From Opitutia bacterium (GTDB taxonomy: Bacteria > Verrucomicrobiota > Verrucomicrobiia > Opitutales > Seribacteraceae): 64,000 bases of DNA. The notes under the pieces are model-generated. The model searched no databases. It saw only the letters and a program-made list of their open reading frames with translations, and was not told the origin of the DNA. Location: positions 74,297 to 138,296 of the forward strand of contig PAZC01000046.1 of NCBI GenBank assembly GCA_002716045.1, written 5' to 3'. The translations under genes were made by a program, and so were the position numbers. Below are positions 1-7,778 of the stretch, in pieces; the first letter of the stretch is position 1; each line of letters starts with the position of its first letter.

Positions 1-705
1 CGCGGTGAGTCTGACAACGTTTTCGATGGCGGGATCGGGTATGGGGCTCGATGGGCCCATTCCGATTTATCCAATACACACCTTGCGATGGAGGCGCTTT
101 TCTACTCCAAGAAAATGCTTGAGCGTAGCGAGGGAGAAGATTTCGAGCTCGATTGGGAGGCTGCCATAAACTTTGTCGGTCGATGCCAAAATCTTTCGCA
201 AAGCAATAAGCAGGAATGGGTTAGCGAGCATCCGGATGATCGTGGCGGCTTCATCTATTTTCCGGGAAGCAGCATGGCCGGTGAACGTGAGTCCTCCAAT
301 GATGATGGTCCAAAGAAACTACGTTCCTATGGAAGCATGAGCTATGCCGGGCTACTTAGCTTCATATATGCGGAAATGAAGCCCGAAGACAAACGTGTGC
401 AAGCGGCACGCGAATGGATCAATGCGCATTATAGCGTCAAGGAAAACCCTGGCATGGGAGAGCAAGGTCTATTTTATTATTATCATACCATGGCTAAGGC
501 GTTGGATCTCTCGGGGATAAAGCAAGTCAAGAAACCTGATGGAACAAAAGCGGATTGGCGTCGTGACTTGGCCAAGAAACTTTTTGACATGCAGCAACCC
601 GATGGCTCTTGGGTGAACGAAAACGGACGTTGGTGGGAGCGGGATCCCGTACTGGTTACCGCTTACGCTCTGCTGACCCTTGAGCGCATATACTACGGGC
701 TTTGA
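1..705 (+). CDS. Prenyltransferase/squalene-oxidase repeat protein (5'-truncated)
   Basis: The reading frame is open from base 1, so only the last 234 residues are seen. Repeats of the alpha/alpha-barrel type are visible: a GGIGYG..W..SDLSNT segment near the left edge, a SYGSMSYAGLLS segment in the middle and a QQPDGSWVNENGRWWE segment near the C terminus, which match the QW-like motifs of the squalene-cyclase/prenyltransferase repeat family. No DxDD cyclase motif is visible in this part. In Verrucomicrobiota and Planctomycetes such proteins are often exported and of unknown substrate. The fold assignment is fairly secure; the function is not. Confidence 0.7.
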   Translation, partial: RGESDNVFDGGIGYGARWAHSDLSNTHLAMEALFYSKKMLERSEGEDFELDWEAAINFVGRCQNLSQSNKQEWVSEHPDDRGGFIYFPGSSMAGERESSNDDGPKKLRSYGSMSYAGLLSFIYAEMKPEDKRVQAAREWINAHYSVKENPGMGEQGLFYYYHTMAKALDLSGIKQVKKPDGTKADWRRDLAKKLFDMQQPDGSWVNENGRWWERDPVLVTAYALLTLERIYYGL

Positions 706-736
706 GGGAAGTTTCAGCGAGAACTGGCTTTGAGAA

Positions 737-1351
737 GTGAATCAGACTTCAACAAAGTTTCTATTGCCCTGCTTGCTCTTCGGCATGGGTCTCGTTTCTC
801 CTTTATTCGCTGAACAGCATACCCCAAAGCAGGCACCCGAAGAATTGAGTTCGTTTGGCGCCGTCGGTGGAGCCAACGTTTATGCCGATCTTCGCAAAGG
901 GGATTCCAGCAAGCTGGTCCTTGAAAAACTCAAGAAAGGCAATTTTCGGGAAATTTCGATTGAAAAGCCAAAGAGCCTTATTCGTTGCGCCGTGAAACTT
1001 AACAATTTCAGTTATGAGTTGGTTTGCCATTTTGAAAATGATCGTCTTAAGCTTTGCGTATTGGAGGGTCGCAAGGGATGGCAGTTTTCTTTTTACGATG
1101 AAATTCTGGAACCTCAATGGATCAACTTGCGTCAGAGCTTGGTGAAGAAATATGGCCCTAAACGTTCCCATCGCCCTTTGCCCGCGATTGACAAAGTCCC
1201 CATGAATGATCCTGGCGGAATCATTACCGATACTTGGGATCTGGAGGATAGACTTGTGGTCATCGCAGTGCAGGCATTCGAGCTCAAGGATTGTTGCACG
1301 AACCACTTGATCGAGTACACCACATGCCTCGTTCTCGTTCAGCCCAAGTGA
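737..1351 (+). CDS. Secreted protein of unknown function
   Basis: A 204-residue protein starting at GTG 737; an in-frame ATG at 785 would cut away most of the signal peptide, so GTG is preferred. Residues 1-25 form a signal peptide (KFLLPCLLFGMGLVSPLFA, then EQ), predicting export to the periplasm or outside. The mature part is mixed alpha/beta, with cysteines near residues 79, 91, 102 and an adjacent CC pair near residue 187. I do not recognise a family. It lies 31 bases after the squalene-oxidase-repeat gene and may be co-transcribed with it. Confidence 0.6.
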   Translation: MNQTSTKFLLPCLLFGMGLVSPLFAEQHTPKQAPEELSSFGAVGGANVYADLRKGDSSKLVLEKLKKGNFREISIEKPKSLIRCAVKLNNFSYELVCHFENDRLKLCVLEGRKGWQFSFYDEILEPQWINLRQSLVKKYGPKRSHRPLPAIDKVPMNDPGGIITDTWDLEDRLVVIAVQAFELKDCCTNHLIEYTTCLVLVQPK

Positions 1352-1414
1352 GGCGAGCGTATTACGGGATTTAAGGCTTCAATCGGATTAAAAGATCACT
1401 TTAGATTAGTTCGC

Positions 1415-2344
1415 ATGGGGGTTTTCTCGAAGTTCAAGGAAGGTTTTCGAAAGAGTGCCGGTGCTATTAGGGAAGTTTTGGGCTCACTTGGTGGGGGACG
1501 TTTGGATCAAGCATCGATGGATGACTTGGAGGAGGCTCTTTACGCTAGCGATTTCGGCCTTCAGACCACCGAGCAAATACTCGAACAAATCAAGGAAGCT
1601 CACCGTCTGGATAAGAATTTACGAGGCCAAGAGGTGGCGTCCATTGCTCGTGCCCAATTAATTGACATCCTGGATGGGTCGGAAGGCCTTTTTGAAATAA
1701 CCGCTCAACCCGAGGTGGTTTGTCTGGTTGGCGTCAATGGTTCTGGCAAGACAACCACCTGCGCCAAATTAGGGCATCGCCTCCAACAAGAGGGTCGCTC
1801 CGTCCTTTTGGGAGCCTGCGACACCTTTCGCGCGGCGGCGGTTGAACAACTGCGAGCTTGGTCAGATCGACTTGATCTCGAGCTTGTCGCCGGTCATCAT
1901 GGTGCCGATGCGGCAGCAGTGGCCTATGATGCTTATGCGGCCGCCGAGGGCCGGCAGCGCGACGTTCTTTTGCTTGATACTGCCGGGAGACTCCATGTCA
2001 AAGGCAACCTCATGGAGGAACTGGCGAAGCTACGTCGTGTCCTTGGAAAAAGAAATCCCGAGGCACCTCATCACTCCTGGTTGGTCGTTGATGGCAGCTT
2101 GGGGTCCAACTCCCTTGAGCAAGCTCGCGTCTTCCACGAGAAGTTTGGTCTCACTGGTCTGGTCGTCACCAAACTGGATGGTTCGAGCAAAGGAGGCTCC
2201 CTGGTGGCAATCTACCGGGAGCTAAAGCTTCCCATTCACTTTGTTGGTCTTGGTGAAGAACCCGAGGATCTGTTGCCTTTTTCCGCGGATCGCTACGTTC
2301 GTTCTCTCTTCGTCGATTCGGCTGATGCCGATCCGTTGGAATGA
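1415..2344 (+). CDS. ftsY: Signal recognition particle receptor FtsY
   Basis: GTPase that docks SRP-ribosome complexes at the membrane for co-translational insertion. The 309 residues hold only the NG domains; the acidic A domain of E. coli FtsY is absent, as in many bacteria. The N-terminal GVFSKFKEGFRK helix is the likely lipid-binding element. G-domain motifs seen: GVNGSGKTTT at 106-115, DTFRAAAVEQL near 137, LLDTAGR near 187, TKLDGSSKGG at 252-261. The usual DAxxGQ motif reads DGSLGSN here, losing the Gln. The gene stands alone, with 63 bases upstream and 80 bases before aroB. Confidence 0.95.
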   Translation: MGVFSKFKEGFRKSAGAIREVLGSLGGGRLDQASMDDLEEALYASDFGLQTTEQILEQIKEAHRLDKNLRGQEVASIARAQLIDILDGSEGLFEITAQPEVVCLVGVNGSGKTTTCAKLGHRLQQEGRSVLLGACDTFRAAAVEQLRAWSDRLDLELVAGHHGADAAAVAYDAYAAAEGRQRDVLLLDTAGRLHVKGNLMEELAKLRRVLGKRNPEAPHHSWLVVDGSLGSNSLEQARVFHEKFGLTGLVVTKLDGSSKGGSLVAIYRELKLPIHFVGLGEEPEDLLPFSADRYVRSLFVDSADADPLE

Positions 2345-2424
2345 ACCTTGGAATTCCGCTGACCGCATGAATCCAAATCGCGGTTGCCTTTCCTTGTTTT
2401 ATTTTACAAGATGCGAGGCTTTAG

Positions 2425-3531
2425 ATGGTTATGGAATTAGAGGGAGAGTTATTGGAGGTTGGGCTCGGTGATCGATCCTACGAGATTGCGATTGGTCGAG
2501 GTTTGGGCAGTGTTCTGGGTGCAGTTATTCGCGATCTGCAGGGAAGCAATTGCCCTGTTGCGGCTGTTGTCGACGCTGGTTTGGCCCACTCCCAACCAAA
2601 TTTCCTGAAAGAAGTTTTGGGTGATCTCCCGCAATTGGAGCTGGCAGCGGGGGAAAACACCAAGTCACTCGATTCCTTGGGTCAAATTTGGGACTTTCTA
2701 GCTAAGAATCACATGGATAGGTCTGGTCGATTGATTGTCTTGGGTGGAGGTGTAACCGGTGACGTCGGTGGTTTCGCAGCAAGTTCCTTTTTGCGGGGCA
2801 TTGGCTTTCTCCAAGTTCCCACCACCTTGTTGGCGATGGTGGATAGTTCGGTGGGCGGCAAGACGGGAATCAATATATCCTTGGGCAAGAACTTGGTTGG
2901 TGCCTTTCACCAACCCTTGGGAGTCTGGGTGGATTTGGATTTGCTCACCACCCTGCCAAAAGCAGAGTTTGCCGCCGGTATGGCTGAGGTTATCAAATAT
3001 GGTATGCTTGGTGATTTCTCCCTCTTCCAGTCTTTGGAGCGCGGTGATCCCTTGAGTCCTTCTTGTCCCGGGCTATCTGCCGTTGTTCGCAGTTGCTGCG
3101 AAGCCAAGGCTCGGATCGTGGCCGCAGATGAGCGGGAAACCGCAGCTAGCGGAGGTCGGGCCTTGCTCAATTTAGGACATACCTTTGCTCATGCCATAGA
3201 GAACATGGCTGGCTACGGCGATTATTTGCATGGCGAGGCCGTTTCCTTGGGTTTGGTGGCGGCCACTCGCTTATCGGAGCAACTTGGACTTTTGGAAGCG
3301 AGTTCCACCGAGCGCGTGTCAAAGCTTTTAGGGCATTATGATTTGCCGATTCAATTGCGGACTCCACTCGATGTGTCCGGTCTTCTTGCCGCAATGGGCC
3401 GTGACAAGAAGGTTCGAGGCGGCAAGCTCCGCTTTGTCGTAATGGAGGAATTGGGACGAGCCGTGACTAGGGAAGATGTTCCAACGGAGTTAGTCTTAGA
3501 TGCTTGGCAGAGCGTGGGGGCTATGAGCTGA
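2425..3531 (+). CDS. aroB: 3-dehydroquinate synthase
   Basis: Second step of the shikimate pathway: converts DAHP to 3-dehydroquinate with NAD+ and a divalent metal. The 368-residue length is typical. Seen: the glycine-rich NAD-binding segment GGGVTGDVGGFAASSFLRG, the DSSVGGKTGIN segment, AEVIKYG, and the metal-binding region GHTFAHAIE followed by YLHGEAVSLG. Either ATG 2425 or the in-frame ATG 2431 could start it; no clear ribosome binding site decides. An unknown gene begins 10 bases after the stop, and lpxA follows that with an overlap, so the three are probably one transcript. Confidence 0.95.
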   Translation: MVMELEGELLEVGLGDRSYEIAIGRGLGSVLGAVIRDLQGSNCPVAAVVDAGLAHSQPNFLKEVLGDLPQLELAAGENTKSLDSLGQIWDFLAKNHMDRSGRLIVLGGGVTGDVGGFAASSFLRGIGFLQVPTTLLAMVDSSVGGKTGINISLGKNLVGAFHQPLGVWVDLDLLTTLPKAEFAAGMAEVIKYGMLGDFSLFQSLERGDPLSPSCPGLSAVVRSCCEAKARIVAADERETAASGGRALLNLGHTFAHAIENMAGYGDYLHGEAVSLGLVAATRLSEQLGLLEASSTERVSKLLGHYDLPIQLRTPLDVSGLLAAMGRDKKVRGGKLRFVVMEELGRAVTREDVPTELVLDAWQSVGAMS

Positions 3532-3541
3532 GGGGTGAGGC

Positions 3542-4156
3542 ATGGAGGCATTGGATGAAACAATTGCTCGCGAATACTTCGAGACGCACGGTTTGCTTAC
3601 GCGTCGGGTGCGAAGATCGAGAGAGGCAGGTCGCAAGAAAGGTGGTGGGGAAATTGTTCTTTCCCTTCACAATCCATTGGTTGAGGACAATGCCTCTGAT
3701 CTTGGCTTCATGCTTTTTTCCACTGATTTGGCTAATATTCGTTCTGCCTTGGTAGCCGTAGTAGGGTGGGGGATGCCTGGCTTTTCGACCTCAACCTTGC
3801 GTAGTGGAGCCACCTTGATGAAATTTCTTAGGAATGAGGTGGTTGGAAAATTGGAGGGTTGGTTTGAATTGCCTCCGGGCAGAGCCGAGCAGGGAATGGG
3901 GCAAGTCTTGCGGTTGGTTTCCCTGCCCGGTTTGCCAGGGACCGAAAAACTGCGCGATCAGGTTGTTGAATTGCTGCGGACCGCTGGAGTTGACGGGGCA
4001 TTCACGACCCGTGCCATGATCGAACATTTGCTTCGGCGAGCCGAAGAGAATCGAGACTATCGCGGTTCTCTTCCTCTACAGTTTCTACGCATGCTGAAGG
4101 TCTACGAGGTGGTCAAGGATCCTCAGTTGGAATTATTTGAGGAGCGTCGTCAATGA
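3542..4156 (+). CDS. Conserved-looking unknown between aroB and lpxA
   Basis: A 204-residue soluble protein without signal peptide or membrane segment. The first ~55 residues carry a pattern YFETHGLLTRRVRR, then GGGEIVLSLHNP, faintly like the opening helix and first beta strands of PD-(D/E)XK nuclease-like folds, but a full active site is not evident. The remainder is mostly helical (LRDQVVELLRTAG, MIEHLLRRAEE, PLQFLRMLKVYEVV). The stop overlaps the lpxA start in an ATGA, implying translational coupling. No function can be assigned; the real-gene call rests on the tight operon fit. Confidence 0.75.
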   Translation: MEALDETIAREYFETHGLLTRRVRRSREAGRKKGGGEIVLSLHNPLVEDNASDLGFMLFSTDLANIRSALVAVVGWGMPGFSTSTLRSGATLMKFLRNEVVGKLEGWFELPPGRAEQGMGQVLRLVSLPGLPGTEKLRDQVVELLRTAGVDGAFTTRAMIEHLLRRAEENRDYRGSLPLQFLRMLKVYEVVKDPQLELFEERRQ

Positions 4157-4953
4157 TTCATGAAACGGCTATTATCGACTCTGGCGCCAGTTTGGGAGAA
4201 GGAGTTTCAATCGGTCCCTATGCAATTGTCGAAAAAGGTGTTATTTTGGGGGATGGCTGCGAATTACAAGCCCATGCCGTGGTGAAACATGGGTCCGAAC
4301 TCGGCCCTGAATGTTTTGTCGGGCATTCATCAGTTATCGGGGGCGATCCGCAGATGAGTGGTTTTGATCGTTCCCTTGAGACGGGTGTCCGCATTGGAGA
4401 GCGAGTCTCCATCAGGGAAAACGTCACCGTGCATCGATCGGCTTTTGAGGGAAAGCATACCTTGGTGGGCGAAAATGCGCTGCTCATGGTTGGTTGCCAC
4501 GTTGGTCACGATTGCGAGATCGGTAGCGACGTTACCATTGCCAACGCCGCCCTCTTGGCCGGCCACGTTGTCCTTGGCGATCATGTCTTCGTTGGTGGCG
4601 GGGCGGCTTTTCATCAGTTCGTTCGGGTAGGGGAAAGCGCCATGATTGGGGGACTTGCTGCAATTTCATTGGATGTCCCACCATTTCTGACCGTTGCCGA
4701 GCGAAATATGGCTTGTGGCCCTAATTTGGTTGGCCTTCGTCGTCGAGGATTTTCAGGAGAAGCCCTGACCGAGATTAAATTTCTATACAAGGTTCTTTTC
4801 ATGGAAGGAGGGAACCCTCGAGCATTGGCAGCGAAAATCCACCATACTCCCGAATGCCCCAAAACTCCTGAAGGGCTTCGTTTTCTTGAGTTTTTTGCGG
4901 AGGGTGAACGTGGTTTTGTTCGAAGTCGTTCGCGAGTTAAAGACAAAGATTAA
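4153..4953 (+). CDS. lpxA: UDP-N-acetylglucosamine acyltransferase LpxA
   Basis: First step of lipid A synthesis: transfers a 3-hydroxyacyl chain from ACP to UDP-GlcNAc in the cytoplasm. The 266 residues begin with hexapeptide repeats forming a left-handed beta helix (IGPYAIV, VILGDG, IRENVTVHR). The catalytic His is His119 in GCHVGHD, the counterpart of E. coli His125. The C-terminal helical part starts at LRRRGFSGEALTEIK, and FFAEGERGFVRSR closes the protein, as in the E. coli enzyme. It is not beside lpxD, fabZ or lpxB here. Its presence shows an LPS-type outer membrane. Confidence 0.93.
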   Translation: MIHETAIIDSGASLGEGVSIGPYAIVEKGVILGDGCELQAHAVVKHGSELGPECFVGHSSVIGGDPQMSGFDRSLETGVRIGERVSIRENVTVHRSAFEGKHTLVGENALLMVGCHVGHDCEIGSDVTIANAALLAGHVVLGDHVFVGGGAAFHQFVRVGESAMIGGLAAISLDVPPFLTVAERNMACGPNLVGLRRRGFSGEALTEIKFLYKVLFMEGGNPRALAAKIHHTPECPKTPEGLRFLEFFAEGERGFVRSRSRVKDKD

Positions 4954-5011
4954 TGTTTTTCTTACAGCTTGTAACTTGAAAGTTAAGAGCCATCCTTGTT
5001 TTTATCCTATC

Positions 5012-5028
5012 TTGAAATATAGTTTCAA
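5012..5028. promoter_or_regulatory. Palindrome TTGAAA-N5-TTTCAA just before the IscA-type start
   Basis: A perfect 6-base inverted repeat with a 5-base spacer (TATAG) ends directly against the ATG at 5029. It could be a repressor operator or a small hairpin at the ribosome landing site. No bound regulator can be named from sequence. Confidence 0.3.
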
Positions 5029-5406
5029 ATGACCACCTCTTCCAAAACCTCATTGCCAGAAGGCGTGCGAGTGGGAAACGAGAAATTGATTCTCCTCACC
5101 GAGAATGCCGGCCAAAAAGCCCTTGGTTTGATCCAGCGGGAGGATGAGGGAGACCATCTTCGCATCAAGATTAGCGGTGGCGGATGCAATGGCTTGAGTT
5201 ACAAGATGAAATTTGTCGAGGAAGGCAAGAAGGGTGATATTTTGGTGGAATCTGCCGGAGTCCGCGTACTTGTGGACTCTAAAACCGCGTTGTATCTCAA
5301 GGGTACTGAACTTGATTATTCCGATGCTTTGGTCGGCGGAGGATTCAAGTTTGCTAATCCAAATGCCCAGGCGAGTTGTAGTTGCGGGGAAAGCTTCAAC
5401 CTTTGA
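5029..5406 (+). CDS. HesB/IscA/ErpA-family iron-sulfur assembly protein
   Basis: A-type carrier that receives and delivers Fe-S clusters. The 125 residues contain the three family cysteines: Cys53 in SGGGCNGLSY, and Cys117/Cys119 in ASCSCGESFNL at the C terminus. There is a short N-terminal extension before the core. No iscS, iscU or suf genes are near, so IscA, SufA and ErpA roles cannot be told apart. It stands alone, with 75 bases upstream containing a palindrome and 193 bases before infC. Confidence 0.9.
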   Translation: MTTSSKTSLPEGVRVGNEKLILLTENAGQKALGLIQREDEGDHLRIKISGGGCNGLSYKMKFVEEGKKGDILVESAGVRVLVDSKTALYLKGTELDYSDALVGGGFKFANPNAQASCSCGESFNL

Positions 5407-5527
5407 ACGAGTGAAGTCAGCACAACTTATTCTAGCATTTGTTCTCACAAAGACATCGAAAAAGACTTGCTTCGGGATACAGTCCTCTATTTTTGTATCT
5501 AATTATCCCCTTTTGAAGATTATATTT

Positions 5528-5596
5528 ATGGCATCACCAGCGATTCGAGAGCGAAAGGCCCTCTTCCCTACCGCCCTTAGCGGATTATCCTTCTAA
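5528..5596 (+). other. Possible 22-codon leader frame before infC
   Basis: ATG 5528 opens a 22-codon frame that stops at 5596, three bases before the infC ATG. It lies in the otherwise empty 193-base gap downstream of the IscA-type gene. The close spacing could permit translational coupling, but there is no clear ribosome binding site or attenuator hairpin, and the frame may be chance. Confidence 0.2.
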
Positions 5597-5599
5597 CGC

Positions 5600-6328
5600 A
5601 TGGGCAGACGACCTTTCGGCAAACGCCGTTTTCACCGCAAGCGGAATTTCATCCGCAAGAATGAGGGGATTCGAGTCCCTGAAATTCGTGTCATCGGAGC
5701 CGATGGCAAGATGATAGGCGTGATGCCACCAGCCAAAGCCTTGAAGATTGCCAAGGAACATTTCTTGGACTTGGTGGAGGTTTCTGCTTCGGCTCGCCCA
5801 CCAGTTTGTCGCATTCTAGACTTTGGCAAGTACAAGTACGAACAGAGCAAGTTAAAGAAAAACAAGGACAAGTCGAAGTCCAGCAAGGTGAAGGAGGTTA
5901 AATTTCGTGTTCGCATCGACGTGCATGACTACGAAACAAAACTCAAGCGGGCGGAACAGTTCTTGATGCACGAAAACAAGGTCAAGATTACCTTGATGTT
6001 TCGCGGTCGCGAAATGGAGCACAAAAATCTTGGCTTTGATCGGGTTAACCAAGCGGTTGAAGATCTCAAGACCATGGCAATCGCCGATTCACCTCCTAGA
6101 TTGGTCGGCCGACATATAAGCGTTTTGCTGTCCCCGCTCCCCAAATCACGTCGCAATCCCAGATACAACCTTCCAAATGAAATTCCCGAGCTTGAGGAGC
6201 TCGAGGATGAGGATGGTCTTGAAGAACAAGAGGTTGAGGAGGAACTCGAGATCGAAGAAGAGGGCGACGGCGAAGAAGGGGACGATAGTGTTGAGGATAG
6301 TGACAAGGCTTCTCCAGATCAGGACTGA
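5600..6328 (+). CDS. infC: Translation initiation factor IF-3 with acidic C-terminal tail
   Basis: Binds the 30S subunit and monitors start-codon and initiator-tRNA choice. The 242 residues include the N domain (IRVPEIRVIGADGKMIG, near 24-40), a basic linker (YEQSKLKKNKDKSKSSK) and the C domain (KEVKFRVRIDVHDYETK; ITLMFRGREMEHKNLG). After about residue 190 there is a ~50-residue run made almost only of Glu, Asp, Gly and Leu, absent from the ~180-residue E. coli protein. The start is an ordinary ATG, not the rare AUU. The usual partners rpmI and rplT do not follow; crcB does. Confidence 0.95.
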   Translation: MGRRPFGKRRFHRKRNFIRKNEGIRVPEIRVIGADGKMIGVMPPAKALKIAKEHFLDLVEVSASARPPVCRILDFGKYKYEQSKLKKNKDKSKSSKVKEVKFRVRIDVHDYETKLKRAEQFLMHENKVKITLMFRGREMEHKNLGFDRVNQAVEDLKTMAIADSPPRLVGRHISVLLSPLPKSRRNPRYNLPNEIPELEELEDEDGLEEQEVEEELEIEEEGDGEEGDDSVEDSDKASPDQD

Positions 6329-6378
6329 GGTTATTCCGCCTGTCTTTTTTTACAGGACTTTAGCAAAAGGATCAATCG

Positions 6379-6735
6379 ATGGAGTGGAAGCATCTCGCTT
6401 TCGTTGCCTTGGGGGGAGGTTTCGGTTCAGCTTTGCGGGCCTACCTTGGTTTTTTGCTTCGGGGCGGGATTCCCTGGGGAACTTTCTTGGTTAACGTGGT
6501 TGGTTGTTTTCTCATAGGCTACCTGATGCGTGCATTAGACGAAGATCGAATCGGTCTTCGATTTTTTCTTTTAACGGGGTTTTGTGGCGGTTTTACAACC
6601 TTTTCGGCCTTTGGATCTGAAACTTTGGCGTTATTTCGTGACGGTCAATTGGGCACGGGTCTGGGAAACGTGGCCCTGACTATAGTTTGCTGTCTCGCTG
6701 CGGTAGCAGTCGGTCACGAGTTGGCCAGAGGTTGA
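6379..6735 (+). CDS. crcB: Fluoride ion channel CrcB/Fluc
   Basis: Small dual-topology membrane channel that exports fluoride. The 118 residues span four membrane segments and show the family signatures GGGFGSALRAYLG, LVNVVGCFLIGYLM and GFCGGFTTFSAF, the last including the pore-lining Phe/Thr/Ser region. AAAGGA at 6366-6371 is a fair ribosome binding site. The 50 bases upstream hold no recognisable fluoride riboswitch. As a single short copy it would work as an antiparallel homodimer. Confidence 0.93.
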   Translation: MEWKHLAFVALGGGFGSALRAYLGFLLRGGIPWGTFLVNVVGCFLIGYLMRALDEDRIGLRFFLLTGFCGGFTTFSAFGSETLALFRDGQLGTGLGNVALTIVCCLAAVAVGHELARG

Positions 6736-6820
6736 TGCCTGCCCGATCAGTCTGACTCGCCCCTTCCCTCTAGGGTTTTCACTTGCGACAAGTGCGTGTC
6801 ACGCCTACTTTGTATGTAAG

Positions 6821-7738
6821 ATGCGATTATTTTCGCGTACATCCTTTATCCTTATTTCCACAATGGTGGTATCATCCGTTTGCGGGCAATCGGATTCCCC
6901 TTTCGAGCCCCCCGGTTCGGGTGCCCCCAAGAAAGCTTCGCCAATTGCTCCGCCAACTCCCAAACCCGTTTCCACCACTGCCATTTCCAGCGAAATTGAA
7001 ATGAGAGGGTTTTTCAAGTTGGGAGAGGTTTATTATTTTTCAATACTCAACAAAAAGACCAAGAAGAGCGAATGGCTGTCTCTTGGAGAAGAAACAGTTG
7101 ACCAGTTCCGCGCCTTGCGATTCGACCCGGAAAAAGAGTTACTCACGATGGATCGTCACGGCACGAGCGAGAAAATCTCTCTCCATGAATCTCAGTGGGG
7201 AAAAAAGCCTCCAGGTGGCAAAGGCAAATCCTCTCGTCGTTCCTCCACCATACCTCAACCGGTGGCACGCACCAAGATTATGCCCCCTAAACCAAAGGGA
7301 AACCCTGCTGTCCCTCCGTCACTTTCTCGTGCCTCGTCAGGCAATTCCTCGCAACCCGTTGCTTCAGTTTCTTCGGTTGAACGTCCAGTTTTTCGCTCTG
7401 GCGCAAAATCCACTGCTGGTTCTCAAGGTTTTTTGCCCCCTCCCTTTATTCCACGAAGAGTCACTTCACCCTCTGCTCCGAATTCGTCTGGAGGAAATGT
7501 AAGTCCTTCACCGGAGAGTAATTCGCCTGCTGGCAGTGGTTCCAACACTAATTCAGGCACACAGCAATCCAATCCAACTTTCTTGATGCCGACCAACGTA
7601 GTGTCCCGCATTTCCAATGGTGATGGTTCCGGTTCCGGTGAGATCGATCTTTCCAGTCTTCCCCCTCCTCCTCCCCCCCCTAACATCCTGCCTCCGGGAC
7701 CACCCCCGGACATCGAGCCCTCCTTGGAGGACCGCTGA
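6821..7738 (+). CDS. Exported proline-rich protein of unknown function
   Basis: The 305 residues begin with a signal peptide (RLFSRTSFILISTMVVSSVCG, then Q). Residues ~58-130 look like a small beta domain (EMRGFFKLGEVYYFSILNKK, then a segment ending RFDPEKELLTM). The rest is a low-complexity tail rich in Pro, Ser, Gly and Asn, ending in runs of six to seven prolines. The layout (anchor, small domain, Pro-rich tail) recalls periplasmic parts of secretion machines, but no homology is claimed. The serine protease gene begins 40 bases after it. Confidence 0.6.
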   Translation: MRLFSRTSFILISTMVVSSVCGQSDSPFEPPGSGAPKKASPIAPPTPKPVSTTAISSEIEMRGFFKLGEVYYFSILNKKTKKSEWLSLGEETVDQFRALRFDPEKELLTMDRHGTSEKISLHESQWGKKPPGGKGKSSRRSSTIPQPVARTKIMPPKPKGNPAVPPSLSRASSGNSSQPVASVSSVERPVFRSGAKSTAGSQGFLPPPFIPRRVTSPSAPNSSGGNVSPSPESNSPAGSGSNTNSGTQQSNPTFLMPTNVVSRISNGDGSGSGEIDLSSLPPPPPPPNILPPGPPPDIEPSLEDR

Positions 7739-7778
7739 TGCCCGTTTCCAATCGTCCATTCTAGGCGAAGAATTTTCG

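Noticed and set aside
6329-6378. Fluoride riboswitch before crcB
   Set aside because: The 50-base gap holds only a short CCTGT/ACAGG stem with a T-rich loop and none of the conserved riboswitch core I know.
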